A stretch of 64,000 nucleotides of DNA, taken from NCBI GenBank assembly GCA_910576535.1, contig CAJTKK010000003.1, forward strand, positions 186,001 through 250,000. Direction: 5' to 3'. Positions within the stretch are counted from its first letter, which is position 1. Each line of letters opens with the position of its first letter. The notes beneath the pieces were generated by a model. The model ran no database searches. It saw nothing but the letters and a program-made list of their open reading frames with translations, and was not told the DNA's origin. This stretch comes from an uncultured Lachnospiraceae bacterium. GTDB taxonomy: Bacteria; Bacillota; Clostridia; Lachnospirales; Lachnospiraceae. Shown here in pieces: positions 52,885-61,517 of this stretch. The position numbers were made by a program, and so were the translations under genes.

Positions 52885-53562
52885 TCAGTTCCTTCCGTTT
52901 TCCCATAGATATCCAATCCCATACACAGTTTTAATAGGCACGCCCGGGAGTTTGGATCGGAGACGGTTCACCGCTACGGATAACGCATTTTCTTCCACAA
53001 ACTCTGCCCCGTCTGTCCAGATACGGTCAATCAGCATTTCACGGGAAAGCGTATTTCCTTTATGGGTCACGAGAAGCTTTAACAGCCTCTGTTCCGTCTT
53101 GCTTAATTCTACCGGATTCCCGTCCGCCAGAAAAACCATTTCCCCAAAGTCAAAAGAAAAACCGTTTTGTTCAAAAAGCTCTTTCCTTCCCCTGTTTTTA
53201 TCCCCGCCCTGCCCTGATTTTCTGCGCAGGATGGCGTTCACCCTGGCACGGAGCACCATAAGCGAAAAAGGTTTTGTGATATAGTCATCCGCCCCTGTCT
53301 CCAGCCCTGTCACAATATCAACCTCCATATCATTGGCCGTCAGGAATATAATGGCCACTTCGCTTTTTTTGCGTATCTCTTTACAGTAATCCAAGCCACT
53401 CCCATCCGGCAGATTCATGTCTAAAATAATAATGTCTATGCTTTCCTCAAACAGGCTGCGTGCCTGGGCGATGTCAAATGCCTGAAGGATATCTTCCCCG
53501 TGGAACGACAAGGCTATCCCATGATTCAAAGCATGGTCGTCCTCAACAATAAGAATTTTCAT
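52885..53562 (-). CDS. OmpR-type response regulator
   Basis: 225 residues, receiver plus winged helix. All receiver residues are present: D8-D9, phospho-site D48 (IIILDMNLPDG), T75 region and K97 (DDYITKPF). The output domain contains LSKTEQRLLKLLVTHKGN and the final IKTVYGIGYLWE. AAGGAGAGCCGGTA precedes the ATG. It is the first gene of the regulator-kinase pair and likely binds the repeats at 51562-51583. Confidence 0.93.
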   Translation of the reverse strand: MKILIVEDDHALNHGIALSFHGEDILQAFDIAQARSLFEESIDIIILDMNLPDGSGLDYCKEIRKKSEVAIIFLTANDMEVDIVTGLETGADDYITKPFSLMVLRARVNAILRRKSGQGGDKNRGRKELFEQNGFSFDFGEMVFLADGNPVELSKTEQRLLKLLVTHKGNTLSREMLIDRIWTDGAEFVEENALSVAVNRLRSKLPGVPIKTVYGIGYLWENGRN

Positions 53563-53663
53563 TACCGGCTCTCCTTTATTTTCTCCTTAAAATTATCACT
53601 TAGAAAATTGGATAAATGCTTTGGCAAATACCTCTTATATCACCGCTTCTTCTGACAATTTTG

Positions 53664-53687
53664 TGCCCCGCAGATAACTGCGGGGCA
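53664..53687. terminator. Perfect 10-bp hairpin between GH3 gene and response regulator
   Basis: TGCCCCGCAG/CTGCGGGGCA (53664-53673, 53678-53687), 4-base loop. It is a likely terminator for the GH3 gene although T runs are short. Confidence 0.55.
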
Positions 53688-53752
53688 TTAAGATTTCTCT
53701 CAACTATCCATGCGCAACATATATGCGGGCCAAAGCGCCGCTGCAGCCTAAA

Positions 53753-55171
53753 CTATTCTGTCTCCTCTTCCGGTCCTTGCGCACCCTCTTCCGGTTCTCC
53801 GCCTGCAGGCTCCTGCGGCTCCGAAATATTGTCTACCACATTTCCTTCCTGGTCTATCCTGTCCCTATATTTCACACGATAGATCCTCCTGAGCGATTCA
53901 TTAATCCGGTCCTCTGTAATCACGCCATCCTTTACTGCAGAAAGAACGCCTTCATATGCAGCCTGGAAATCATCCGGCATTAAAATCATATCCGCCCCTG
54001 CCTGCAAAGCCATGACGGCCGCTTCCCCGGGCTCATAACGTTCCGTAATTGCAGCCATATTCATCGCATCCGTAATTACAATCCCATGATACCCTAATTC
54101 GCCCCTCAATAAATTTGTAATCACTTCCCCTGACAACGAACAGGGTCTGTCATCCCCCGTCAGACCCGGTGCGGATACATGGCCTACCATGACAAAATGC
54201 GCCCCGGCATCAATGCCCGCACGGAACGGCACAAATTCCGAAGCCCTGAAATCATCTGCCGTTTTATCCAACGTTACCGTCCCCTCATGGGTGTCTTCCC
54301 CTGCCGCCCCTATTCCCGGAAAATGCTTCAAGCAGGAACTGACTCCTGCATCCTGAAGCCCGCCGACCAATGCGGAAACCATATCGCCCGCCATAGCCGG
54401 ATCGCTTCCAAACGAACGTTTCCCAATGGCAGAAGAGGATGCATCTGTTACAATGTCAGCCACCGGTGCAAAATCCAGGTTAAAACCAAACTCATAAAGA
54501 TAAGAAGCGATTTCAGCCCCTGCATGATAAGCTGCCATCGCATCCCCTCCAGCGCCGATATCCGCCATATCCCCTATCTGCGCCACTTCTATGCTGTTTC
54601 CTACACGCCTCACCGAACCGCCTTCTTCATCCACAGCCAAAAAAATAGGATATTTGCTCATGCCGGCCGTTTTTGTCAACATCCCTTTTAGCTGCTCTTC
54701 ATCTATGATATTCTGAGCAAAATAAACCAGCCCGCCGACCGCGTACTGGTTTAGAGCCTCCTGCGTTGCATTTCCTGCCGTAATAACTTTCCCCACTCCC
54801 GTAATCGTTTCCGGCGTTACAATAAACAAACCGGCTACCCTGTCCTCCAAAGGCATCGGGGCAATCGCCGTTTCCACGATTTCTTCCAGCCAGTCCACCT
54901 CCTGCACTGTTTCGCCTTCCACCTGCTCAGGAGGTTCCACTACAACATTTTCATCCTCCGGCTGATCCGTTTCTTCCATCTGCTCCGCTTCTTGTGCCTG
55001 TTTGAGTTCCGTAAGTATTTCCATCAGTTTCTTTGTCCCTATCACAGCGCCCACAGCCAATGCCGCAACAAAAATGCCCACTGTTATATACGCTATTATC
55101 TGGTTCCTGATCCTTCTTCTTCTTCTATAAAGCCGTCTTTCATCAAATTCCCTATCTCTATTTTCTTTCAT
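53753..55171 (-). CDS. GH3 family beta-N-acetylhexosaminidase (NagZ-like), membrane-anchored
   Basis: 472 residues: basic N-terminus with a run of arginines, one membrane segment (about 26-48), a Glu-rich linker (about 60-95), then the GH3 catalytic domain. Marks are LFIVTPETITG, PIFLAVDEEGGSVRRVGN, FNLDFAPVADIVTD, the KHFPGIGAAGEDTHEG loop and IVITDAMNM. Such enzymes remove N-acetylglucosamine from peptidoglycan fragments outside the cell. The His of the general acid/base loop (KHFPGIG) is kept, with ATHEG-like ending. The C-terminal tail is Glu/Gly/Pro-rich. The ATG is preceded by a weak TATGGGG site. Confidence 0.87.
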   Translation of the reverse strand: MKENRDREFDERRLYRRRRRIRNQIIAYITVGIFVAALAVGAVIGTKKLMEILTELKQAQEAEQMEETDQPEDENVVVEPPEQVEGETVQEVDWLEEIVETAIAPMPLEDRVAGLFIVTPETITGVGKVITAGNATQEALNQYAVGGLVYFAQNIIDEEQLKGMLTKTAGMSKYPIFLAVDEEGGSVRRVGNSIEVAQIGDMADIGAGGDAMAAYHAGAEIASYLYEFGFNLDFAPVADIVTDASSSAIGKRSFGSDPAMAGDMVSALVGGLQDAGVSSCLKHFPGIGAAGEDTHEGTVTLDKTADDFRASEFVPFRAGIDAGAHFVMVGHVSAPGLTGDDRPCSLSGEVITNLLRGELGYHGIVITDAMNMAAITERYEPGEAAVMALQAGADMILMPDDFQAAYEGVLSAVKDGVITEDRINESLRRIYRVKYRDRIDQEGNVVDNISEPQEPAGGEPEEGAQGPEEETE

Positions 55172-55318
55172 ATTTTACCCCATACAAATAATATATATGT
55201 TATCATAACCTATTTGCACGGAAATTTCCACATATATTTCCAGACTTTTGCATCTGGCCAGCCAGACGTTTAAACCAAGGCGTATCTTTATCTTACGCTT
55301 CCATTGTATATGACAATA

Positions 55319-55354
55319 AGAGAGGATATCAATCATTCGATTAATATCCTCTCT
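55319..55354 (-). terminator. Hairpin terminator at the end of an orphan transcript
   Basis: Perfect 11-bp arms AGAGAGGATAT/ATATCCTCTCT (55319-55329, 55344-55354), then TTATTGT on the minus strand. No intact gene ends here; the promoter at 55682-55710 would produce a transcript of about 350 bases ending at this hairpin. Confidence 0.6.
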
Positions 55355-55421
55355 CAAACTATGCTATCCAATGGCCTTTTCCTCCATTCTTTATTTTTTA
55401 TTCAGTTTTATTTCGTCTTAT

Positions 55422-55641
55422 TCACTTTTCTCTTTCGTACTTTTTCCACTTCTCTTTTGTACTGTCTGTACTGTAACGGCTGATAAACTTTTCTATCCGG
55501 CGCTTTCTTTCTTCTGCCATAGACTTTATCTTCTGTCCTTCGTTACTTTTTCTTATGTACTCAACTACGATATCTTTTGTTTATCCACTCTTTTGTACAT
55601 TAAGTGAATCAGCTTAAGTTTTTGTTGGACCGTACCTCCTT
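55422..55641 (-). pseudogene. Broken small gene or small RNA behind a perfect promoter
   Basis: Minus-strand AAGGAGGT (55634-55641) follows the strong promoter, but no start codon lies at normal distance. Two adjacent short frames (ATG at 55600, 11 codons; ATG at 55520, MAEERKRRIEKFISRY..., 32 codons ending at 55422) would join into one 59-residue basic protein if one A were added to the CAAAAGATATCG stretch. It may be a damaged small gene, or the RNA itself may be the product. No family recognised. Confidence 0.35.
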
Positions 55642-55681
55642 TTCTTTAATATTTTATCTATGTGAATTTGTTTATGGTCTT

Positions 55682-55710
55682 ATTATAACCAGATAAATTT
55701 AATTTGTCAA
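55682..55710 (-). promoter_or_regulatory. Perfect consensus promoter, orphan transcript
   Basis: TTGACA (55705-55710), 17-base spacer, TATAAT (55682-55687) on the minus strand. There is no intact gene downstream before 55319. Confidence 0.8.
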
Positions 55711-55866
55711 CACATTTTTTCAAAATAATATATTTTTTTTCATATTTTTTCTTTTTATTCCATATTATGAGATTTTTCCCCCTCATATTCCCAAATTCGA
55801 CATCAATTTTTGTCATATTTTGTAGAATCATCCTTTTTCTTACCGGATATGAAAAAAAGAGGGCTT

Positions 55867-55895
55867 TTGACACCCGGATGCGTATTTAGTATAAT
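55867..55895 (+). promoter_or_regulatory. Perfect consensus promoter of the hexokinase-like gene
   Basis: TTGACA (55867-55872), 17-base spacer, TATAAT (55890-55895) on the plus strand. It is divergent from the orphan promoter 157 bases away. Confidence 0.85.
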
Positions 55896-55979
55896 CAGAA
55901 CAGATATTGCATAAATTCCAGCCGCAGCCACGCCAGCCCTGGTTGCCGGCATATTATATGTCCAAAGGAGGGGTTTCCT

Positions 55980-57098
55980 ATTTATAATCCTTTTTTAGCC
56001 GGAGGCACACTGGGCACAAATGCTTCCATCAATAAACTTATGATAGCAAAAATGCCTGTATGCTCTGTTTCCCAGCCCTTGGCAGGAAAAAGCGCCCAGG
56101 ATATTTTTTCCACCAGCCTGTTTATCCAGGAAATTAAAAAATCCGCCAAAAAATTGCAGATTAAAGTTTCTGCCCTTGAAGAAAAATCACTGCCTCTTCA
56201 CCTGGAAGACAGTCTGGAAAGCAGCGATCCTTATGTCAGGGCAGCGGCACACGATATCTTGAAGCTTTTTGGGGAACGGCTCGCCGTCATTCTTCTTTGT
56301 TTAAAGGAGGGTTCCCCGGAAAACCGTACGGCCCGCCCTGACTGGTCAGACGAAGAATGGGCTTACTGGAATTCTTTAAAGCATATTATACTGGTAGGCG
56401 GCCTTGCCAGCCCCCCTCTCGGTGAGCATCTCAAATATTATGTGGAACAGGTTTTCAAAGCTTCCGGCAAGCATCCCTATACGATCATCCTCGGCAAAGA
56501 TTCCACTTATGCCGGCCTGCGCGGATGCGCCACTTATTTAAGAAATTCCCCGGATAACATACCAGGCGGCGCTTTCGCATCCAATTCCCCCGCCCAGGTT
56601 AATCTCATCTTTGATTACGGTCAAAGTTTTATTAAAAGAAGCTATGTAGTTATGGAAGGGCAGGAGTTAAAAGACATTATTATTCTGGGGAAAACTTTAT
56701 CCAGGCATGTGGACTGGGATATCAAAGACCCGGCGCTGGAAGAAACAGAAGCCCATGCCCTCAACCAATACTTCCTTGAAACTATCGGCCGCACAGTCCG
56801 GGAAGTGGAAGCCCGCGGCCTGGCGATCCGCCCCCATATTATTTTAAGCATTGCCAACTACGTAAAAGACGGGAAAATTGCCAACCGGGGAGGCTATGGG
56901 AAGCTGCGGCTGATTGCGCCTAATTATGCCTTATATCTATCCACATGTCTTAAGGAATATTTTAACAGGGATTTTTATTTTACACTGCTTCACGATGGAA
57001 CCGCCATGGCAGCCGGATATGCCGACTACAAACAGTCTGTCTGCATTTCCCTCGGCACGGCTTTTGGCGTAGGCTTTCCGGAAAACCGGAAAAGATAG
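55980..57098 (+). CDS. Hexokinase-like (ASKHA-fold) protein of uncertain role, apparent ATT start
   Basis: 372 residues if it begins at the ATT at 55980 (AGGAGG eight bases upstream); the first ATG in frame, at 56040, has no ribosome binding site and would drop 20 residues (MYNPFLAGGTLGTNASINKL as initiated). No ATG, GTG or TTG occurs in frame between the promoter and 56040. The C-terminal part has ASKHA-like glycine motifs: FDYGQSFIKRSYVVMEG, HDGTAMAAGYADYKQS and ISLGTAFGVGFPE. A middle segment reads ILVGGLASPPLGEHLKYYVE. Hexokinase-like proteins of this kind phosphorylate sugars or are inactive relatives; I cannot assign a substrate. It is 20 bases upstream of a LutC-like gene, likely an operon. 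Confidence 0.7.
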   Translation: MYNPFLAGGTLGTNASINKLMIAKMPVCSVSQPLAGKSAQDIFSTSLFIQEIKKSAKKLQIKVSALEEKSLPLHLEDSLESSDPYVRAAAHDILKLFGERLAVILLCLKEGSPENRTARPDWSDEEWAYWNSLKHIILVGGLASPPLGEHLKYYVEQVFKASGKHPYTIILGKDSTYAGLRGCATYLRNSPDNIPGGAFASNSPAQVNLIFDYGQSFIKRSYVVMEGQELKDIIILGKTLSRHVDWDIKDPALEETEAHALNQYFLETIGRTVREVEARGLAIRPHIILSIANYVKDGKIANRGGYGKLRLIAPNYALYLSTCLKEYFNRDFYFTLLHDGTAMAAGYADYKQSVCISLGTAFGVGFPENRKR

Positions 57099-57118
57099 AA
57101 TAGGAGGTAATACATATT

Positions 57119-57754
57119 ATGACACACAAGCAAACCGCTTTTGCAGCAGCAGCGCAGACAATGATTAAAAACCTGGAAAAAAGGGGTATGGAGGGGTATT
57201 TTTTTGAAGATTCCGCTTCCTGCACCGATGCCATCCTTGCTTCCATCCCGGAAGGCAGCATGATTTCCTGGGGCGGCAGCGAATCTATTAAACAAACTGG
57301 GCTTATGGATAGAATACGCCAGGGAAATTATAAGCTCATCGACCGGTTTAGCGCTTCTTCCCCGGAAGAAGCCAGGAATTTATACGCCCAGTCGGTACTT
57401 TCAGACTATTATCTCATGAGTTCTAATGCGGTAACCCTGGACGGGGAATTAATCAATATAGACGGCAGCGGCAACCGTGTAGCCTGCCTGATCCATGGGC
57501 CAAAAAATGTGGTTATGGTAGTCGGAATGAACAAAATAGTCACGGATGTCAATTCCGGCATCGACAGAGTACGCAACTTTGCAGCCCCGCCCAACGCCGC
57601 CCGCTTGAACCGTCAGACCCCTTGCCTTACTGCCGGAATATGCGGCGACTGCCTATCCCCCGACTGCATGTGCAGCCAGATTGTGATTACCCGCCGCAGC
57701 GGCATCAAAGGAAGGATTAAGGTTTACTTTGTCGCACAAGAACTTGGCTATTGA
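57119..57754 (+). CDS. LUD-domain protein (LutC/YkgG-like) with C-terminal Cys cluster
   Basis: 211 residues of the LUD (lactate utilization) fold: SMISWGGSESIKQTGLMDRI, YLMSSNAVTLDGELINIDGS, GNRVACLIHGPKNVVMVVG and NKIVTDVNSGIDRVRNFAAP. The C-terminus carries C-x2-C-x4-C-x-C (ICGDCLSPDCMCSQ), which could bind a metal or iron-sulfur cluster. LutA and LutB genes, the usual partners in lactate oxidation, are absent here, so a lactate role is not shown. AGGAGGTAATACATATT precedes the ATG. Confidence 0.85.
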   Translation: MTHKQTAFAAAAQTMIKNLEKRGMEGYFFEDSASCTDAILASIPEGSMISWGGSESIKQTGLMDRIRQGNYKLIDRFSASSPEEARNLYAQSVLSDYYLMSSNAVTLDGELINIDGSGNRVACLIHGPKNVVMVVGMNKIVTDVNSGIDRVRNFAAPPNAARLNRQTPCLTAGICGDCLSPDCMCSQIVITRRSGIKGRIKVYFVAQELGY

Positions 57755-57774
57755 TAAACACAAAAGACTTACGG

Positions 57775-57827
57775 TTTTTCGTCAGTTTATGTCCTTCCGG
57801 CGAAAGACCTCCCTGCAAGGCGAAAAA
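57775..57827. repeat. Structured intergenic repeat, copy B
   Basis: Partner of 29127-29187. The inner hairpin GTCCTTC/GAAAGAC (57791-57797, 57802-57808) is identical, and the flanking CGTCA and second small stem are conserved with a compensating change. Here the outer stem is TTTTTCG/CGAAAAA (57775-57781, 57821-57827), overlapping the T run of the glyA terminator. Confidence 0.6.
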
Positions 57828-57860
57828 AACAGCCAAGCCCCATTCATAAAGGCTTGGCTG
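57823..57860 (-). terminator. Terminator of glyA
   Basis: CAGCCAAGCC/GGCTTGGCTG (57830-57839 and 57851-57860), 11-base loop, followed on the minus strand by seven T's. Confidence 0.9.
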
Positions 57861-57923
57861 CTTTCGCCTAATGCATACAGCCTGTAACCGTATACCCCGG
57901 CCGGCGGATCCGGCCGGATCTTT

Positions 57924-59162
57924 TTATCTCAACGGATACCGATCCGTCAGCTCCTGCACGATCGCCCTTGCCTCCGGTATTTTCGCTTCCCCGCCTTTGA
58001 TCACAAGGGAAACCGCCTCCGCAATCCTGTCCATATCCGTCACTCCCATCCCCCGGGAAGTCACTGCCGGCGTTCCAAGCCGGATACCGCTCGTCACAAA
58101 AGGAGATTTCGGGTCATTAGGTATTGTATTCTTATTTGCAGTAATATGCGCTTCATCCAGAAGCTTCTCCACCGCTTTGCCCGTCAAATCAAAATTCGTC
58201 AAATCAACCAGCATCAGATGATTATCCGTGCCGCCGGACACGATTTTTACGCCTCTGTCCATCAGCCCTTTGCAAAGCGCCTGGGCATTGTCTATAATCC
58301 CTTTCTGGTATTCTTTAAACTCATCCGTCAAAGCCTCTTTAAAACATACTGCTTTTGCCGCAATGACATGCATCAGAGGGCCTCCCTGGATGCCGGGGAA
58401 AATAGCCTTATTAAAATTATACTGATCCGCCGCTTCCTGATTGCACAGAATCAGGCCGCCCCGCGGCCCGCGCAGCGTCTTATGGGTCGTCGTAGTTACC
58501 ACATCCGCATAAGGCACCGGGCTTGGATGAAGCTTTGCCGCCACAAGCCCGGCAATATGCGCCATATCCACCATCAGAACCGCGCCTGTTTCATCGGCCA
58601 CTTCTTTAAATTTTTTAAAATCAATTGTCCTTGCATAAGCGGAGGCTCCTGCAATAATCATCTTCGGCTTCGCCTCCAAAGCAATGTCCCGTAGCTGGTC
58701 ATAATCTATGAAACCCTCATCATTCACCCCATAAGGGACAATTTTAAAATATTTCCCGGAAATATTTACCGGGCTGCCATGGGTTAAATGCCCGCCATGA
58801 TCCAGATTCATCCCCATAATGGTATCCCCCGGATTACAAATGGCGAACTGGACAGCAAGGTTGGCCTGTGCGCCGGAATGAGGCTGCACATTGGCATAAT
58901 CGCAGCCAAACAGCTCCTTTGCCCTTTCTATTGCAAGATTTTCCACTACATCTACACATTCGCATCCGCCATAATATCTCTTCCCCGGATACCCTTCCGC
59001 ATATTTATTGGTAAGCGGGCTGCCCATCGCAGCCATAACTGCCTTGCTTACCCAATTCTCCGATGCAATCAACTCAATATGGCTGTCCTGCCTCTCCTGC
59101 TCATCGGCAATCGCCTGGGCAATTTCAGGATCTACATTTTTTACCTCGTCCAATGAATACAT
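57924..59162 (-). CDS. glyA: Serine hydroxymethyltransferase
   Basis: 412-residue PLP enzyme that interconverts serine and glycine with tetrahydrofolate. Marks: ELIASENWVSKAV at the N-terminus, NKYAEGYPGKRYYGGCE, NVQPHSGAQANLAV, VDMAHIAGLVAA, and the PLP lysine in DVVTTTTHKTLRGPRGG. The start at 59162 (MYSLDEVKNVDPEI) has GGAGG nine bases upstream; the frame to 59201 is not needed. It is a single gene with a promoter and terminator of its own. Confidence 0.95.
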   Translation of the reverse strand: MYSLDEVKNVDPEIAQAIADEQERQDSHIELIASENWVSKAVMAAMGSPLTNKYAEGYPGKRYYGGCECVDVVENLAIERAKELFGCDYANVQPHSGAQANLAVQFAICNPGDTIMGMNLDHGGHLTHGSPVNISGKYFKIVPYGVNDEGFIDYDQLRDIALEAKPKMIIAGASAYARTIDFKKFKEVADETGAVLMVDMAHIAGLVAAKLHPSPVPYADVVTTTTHKTLRGPRGGLILCNQEAADQYNFNKAIFPGIQGGPLMHVIAAKAVCFKEALTDEFKEYQKGIIDNAQALCKGLMDRGVKIVSGGTDNHLMLVDLTNFDLTGKAVEKLLDEAHITANKNTIPNDPKSPFVTSGIRLGTPAVTSRGMGVTDMDRIAEAVSLVIKGGEAKIPEARAIVQELTDRYPLR

Positions 59163-59228
59163 TCCCAATATCCTCCATTTTCCATTTCTCTCATCCGGCA
59201 TTTAACAGCAAGCAATACCAGAAAGCGC

Positions 59229-59269
59229 CTGCCCTCCGGTAAAAGAGAAACACCGCTCCATCCCGGCAG
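59229..59269 (-). promoter_or_regulatory. Hairpin in the glyA leader
   Basis: On the minus strand CTGCC/GGCAG with an inner CGGT/ACCG stem, between the promoter and the gene. It is not a glycine or folate riboswitch that I recognise. Confidence 0.35.
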
Positions 59270-59301
59270 CCGGTTTTCCCGCTTTTTGTTTGTTCCGCTA
59301 A

Positions 59302-59330
59302 AGTATACCATAGTTCCTGACGAATGAAAA
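59302..59330 (-). promoter_or_regulatory. glyA promoter
   Basis: TTTTCA (59325-59330), 17-base spacer, TATACT (59302-59307) with TGG just before it, an extended -10. Confidence 0.6.
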
Positions 59331-59398
59331 CTATAGAAAAAGAATATATTTTAAAGAATTTTTAAGAATTTTTATATATTATATTCAATGACGTTTTC

Positions 59399-59427
59399 TT
59401 TACATCATGATAAAATACTGCTAAAAT
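59399..59427 (+). promoter_or_regulatory. Promoter of the lipid kinase gene
   Basis: TTTACA (59399-59404), 17-base spacer, TAAAAT (59422-59427) on the plus strand. The 326-base gap also carries the glyA promoter and leader; nothing else is seen. Confidence 0.65.
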
Positions 59428-59488
59428 GATGGATGGTTAAAATACAGAAGAAAATGTGCGCAGATCAGACTGCTGCTGGAGGTTACTT

Positions 59489-60466
59489 ATGTACTATGTC
59501 ATTGTCAACCCGGCATCCAAATCAGGCAAAGGCCGCGCTATTTGGGCCAGCCTTGAGCCTGTATTCAAAGAAAAGAATATTCCTTATAAAATTCTTTATT
59601 CAAAAGGCGCCGGGCATGTTGCCAAAGCAGTGGCGAAGCTGACCGGCCCAGATAAAAGCGGGAAAAGCCGCCGGCAGATAAAATTAATTATTTTAGGCGG
59701 CGACGGCACGGTAAACGAAGCCCTCCAAGGCATCCGGGATTTTGACCGGGTCCTGCTCGGCTACATCCCCACCGGCTCCAGCAATGATTTGGCAAGAGAT
59801 CTAAAGCTTCCAAAGAATCCCCGGATCATTCTCCAAAGAATTTTAGAAGGAAAATATATGCGTACTATGGATTTAGGGCTTCTTACCTATACGAATCCAC
59901 CCAGGGAACGTTCGCGGATCCAAGCGGAAGAAATCCCATGCCATAGATATTTTGCCGTCAGCAGCGGCATCGGTTTCGATGCTGCCGTATGCGAAGAGGC
60001 GCTGGTTTCCCGTTTTAAAAATACATTAAATAAATTTGGCCTTGGCAAACTGACCTATCTTGCCATTGCCTTGCGGCAGCTTATTGCCGCTAAGTCCGTT
60101 TCCTGCGATATTTATTTAGATGACAAGCAAACGCCCATACATCTGGACCGTTTTTTATTTACTGCATTTATGATCCACAAATATGAAGGCGGAGGGTTTC
60201 AATTCTGCCCTATGGCGGATGATCATGACGGAAAGCTTGATTTATGCGTTGTGGGCAAGATCCCAAAGCCTGTCATACTGGCTGCCCTGCCCACTGCCTT
60301 TTGGGGCAAGCATTACATGTTTTCGGCCATCAGGCATTATGCCGCCACAAAAGTAACTTTTCTGGCATCTGCCCCTTTATGGGTGCATACGGACGGGGAA
60401 GTATACCGGAAAGCCAATCACATCACCATTTCCTGCCTCCCGCAGAAAATCAGGCTGATGATGTAG
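59489..60466 (+). CDS. Diacylglycerol kinase-family lipid kinase (DgkB/YegS-like)
   Basis: 325-residue cytoplasmic lipid kinase. Catalytic-domain marks are YVIVNPASKSGKGRAIW, IILGGDGTVNEALQG, GYIPTGSSNDLARDLKLP, and the C-terminal EGGGFQFCPMADDHDGKLDL and LWVHTDGEVY. It phosphorylates diacylglycerol or a related lipid, possibly feeding lipid recycling. The start at 59489 has GGAGGTTACTT upstream. The following PAP2-like gene hints at a pair handling lipid phosphates. Confidence 0.9.
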   Translation: MYYVIVNPASKSGKGRAIWASLEPVFKEKNIPYKILYSKGAGHVAKAVAKLTGPDKSGKSRRQIKLIILGGDGTVNEALQGIRDFDRVLLGYIPTGSSNDLARDLKLPKNPRIILQRILEGKYMRTMDLGLLTYTNPPRERSRIQAEEIPCHRYFAVSSGIGFDAAVCEEALVSRFKNTLNKFGLGKLTYLAIALRQLIAAKSVSCDIYLDDKQTPIHLDRFLFTAFMIHKYEGGGFQFCPMADDHDGKLDLCVVGKIPKPVILAALPTAFWGKHYMFSAIRHYAATKVTFLASAPLWVHTDGEVYRKANHITISCLPQKIRLMM

Positions 60467-60686
60467 AAGTCCGCTTCCGGAATACCGTCTGGCAGCTTCT
60501 GATAAAAAAGAAATATTTTGTAAGACAGCTTTTACGGGACGAAGGGTCCGTCCTGTGAAAGAATCCATGTTTTTCGCACCGGCCAAATCCATGCCCGCAC
60601 AAAACGCAGCATATCCAAAAATGCGCGGACGACGAACGGCATAAACAGGAGGCCTAAAGGAACATGGGCAAGAATGGAGGATGAAA

Positions 60687-61379
60687 ATGACGAAACAAAC
60701 ATTAAAATATTATTATGAAAAGTACAAACACGCCATACCGCTCTTTCTTTATGGTATTTTTTATATAACCTGGTTTGTATATCTGGAACAGAAAGTAACA
60801 AAAAATTATACCGTCATCCATGTGGCGCTGGATGACCGCATCCCCTTTTGCGAAATATTCGTTATTCCTTACTTTTTATGGTTTGCTTATGTTTCCTTAG
60901 CCGTTGCTTATCTGTTTTTCAAAGAGAAGGACGATTATTATAGGACATGTATTTTTCTTTTTACAGGAATGACCGTTTTTTTAATTATTTCCACTTTGTT
61001 CCCCAATGGCCAGCATTTGCGCCCCAGCGTCATGCCACGGGATAATATTTTCACTCGGCTGGTAACCTTCCTTTACAGTACCGATACCCCTACCAATTTA
61101 TGGCCGAGCATTCATGTATATAATTCCCTGGCGGCACACCTTGCCCTGGCAAAAACGAAAAGTCTTTCCGGGAAGAAATGGCTTCTTACAGCATCCTTCC
61201 TTCTCTGCATTGCTATCATATTGTCCACAATGTTCATCAAACAGCATTCTGTTTTTGACGTAGTAACGGCATTTATCATGGCAGCGGTTATGTATGGGAT
61301 CGTTTATAAATATGATATCTTAATGGCCCATAGGGCGCATAAAAATAAAGCCCGTTCCAGGGCCCCCCAGGTCAATTAA
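60687..61379 (+). CDS. PAP2-like phosphatase membrane protein
   Basis: 230-residue membrane protein with about six hydrophobic segments. It has PAP2-type phosphatase motifs near the end: RPSVMPRDNIFTR, LWPSIHVYNSLAAHLALA and STMFIKQHSVFDVVTAFIM (the SxxxxxHxxxD-like block). Family members dephosphorylate lipid phosphates such as phosphatidic acid or undecaprenyl-PP. The ATG at 60687 has GGAGG six bases upstream, whereas the one at 60681 sits directly on it. It follows the lipid kinase by 220 bases. Confidence 0.82.
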   Translation: MTKQTLKYYYEKYKHAIPLFLYGIFYITWFVYLEQKVTKNYTVIHVALDDRIPFCEIFVIPYFLWFAYVSLAVAYLFFKEKDDYYRTCIFLFTGMTVFLIISTLFPNGQHLRPSVMPRDNIFTRLVTFLYSTDTPTNLWPSIHVYNSLAAHLALAKTKSLSGKKWLLTASFLLCIAIILSTMFIKQHSVFDVVTAFIMAAVMYGIVYKYDILMAHRAHKNKARSRAPQVN

Positions 61380-61415
61380 AGCACAACCATCCGGTTGCAT
61401 AAAGAGATATCGCGA

Positions 61416-61464
61416 CAAAAAAATTAGCTCCCAGCCGTCAGGCGCCGACACTGACGGTTGGGGG
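61416..61464 (-). terminator. Terminator of the glycosyltransferase gene
   Basis: CTCCCAGCCGTCAG/CTGACGGTTGGGGG stem (61428-61441, 61451-61464) then TTTTTTTG on the minus strand. It lies between convergent genes and may act both ways. Confidence 0.8.
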
Positions 61465-61517
61465 CCAATTCTTTATACCGCAAATAATCCGAATCAAATA
61501 CCCCGCACGGATAAGCT

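Noticed and set aside
55371..55607. Long open frame on the plus strand in the AT-rich gap (Phe/Leu-rich)
   Set aside because: No ribosome binding site, and composition is what an AT-rich antisense strand gives; the promoter and hairpin point to minus-strand transcription.
57775..57860. Copy B of the intergenic repeat as only the glyA terminator
   Set aside because: The terminator stem (57830-57860) is separate; the repeated core lies on its far side and is shared with a locus that has a different terminator.
59229..59269. Glycine or folate riboswitch upstream of glyA
   Set aside because: The conserved aptamer cores of these classes are not present; only a simple two-part hairpin is seen.
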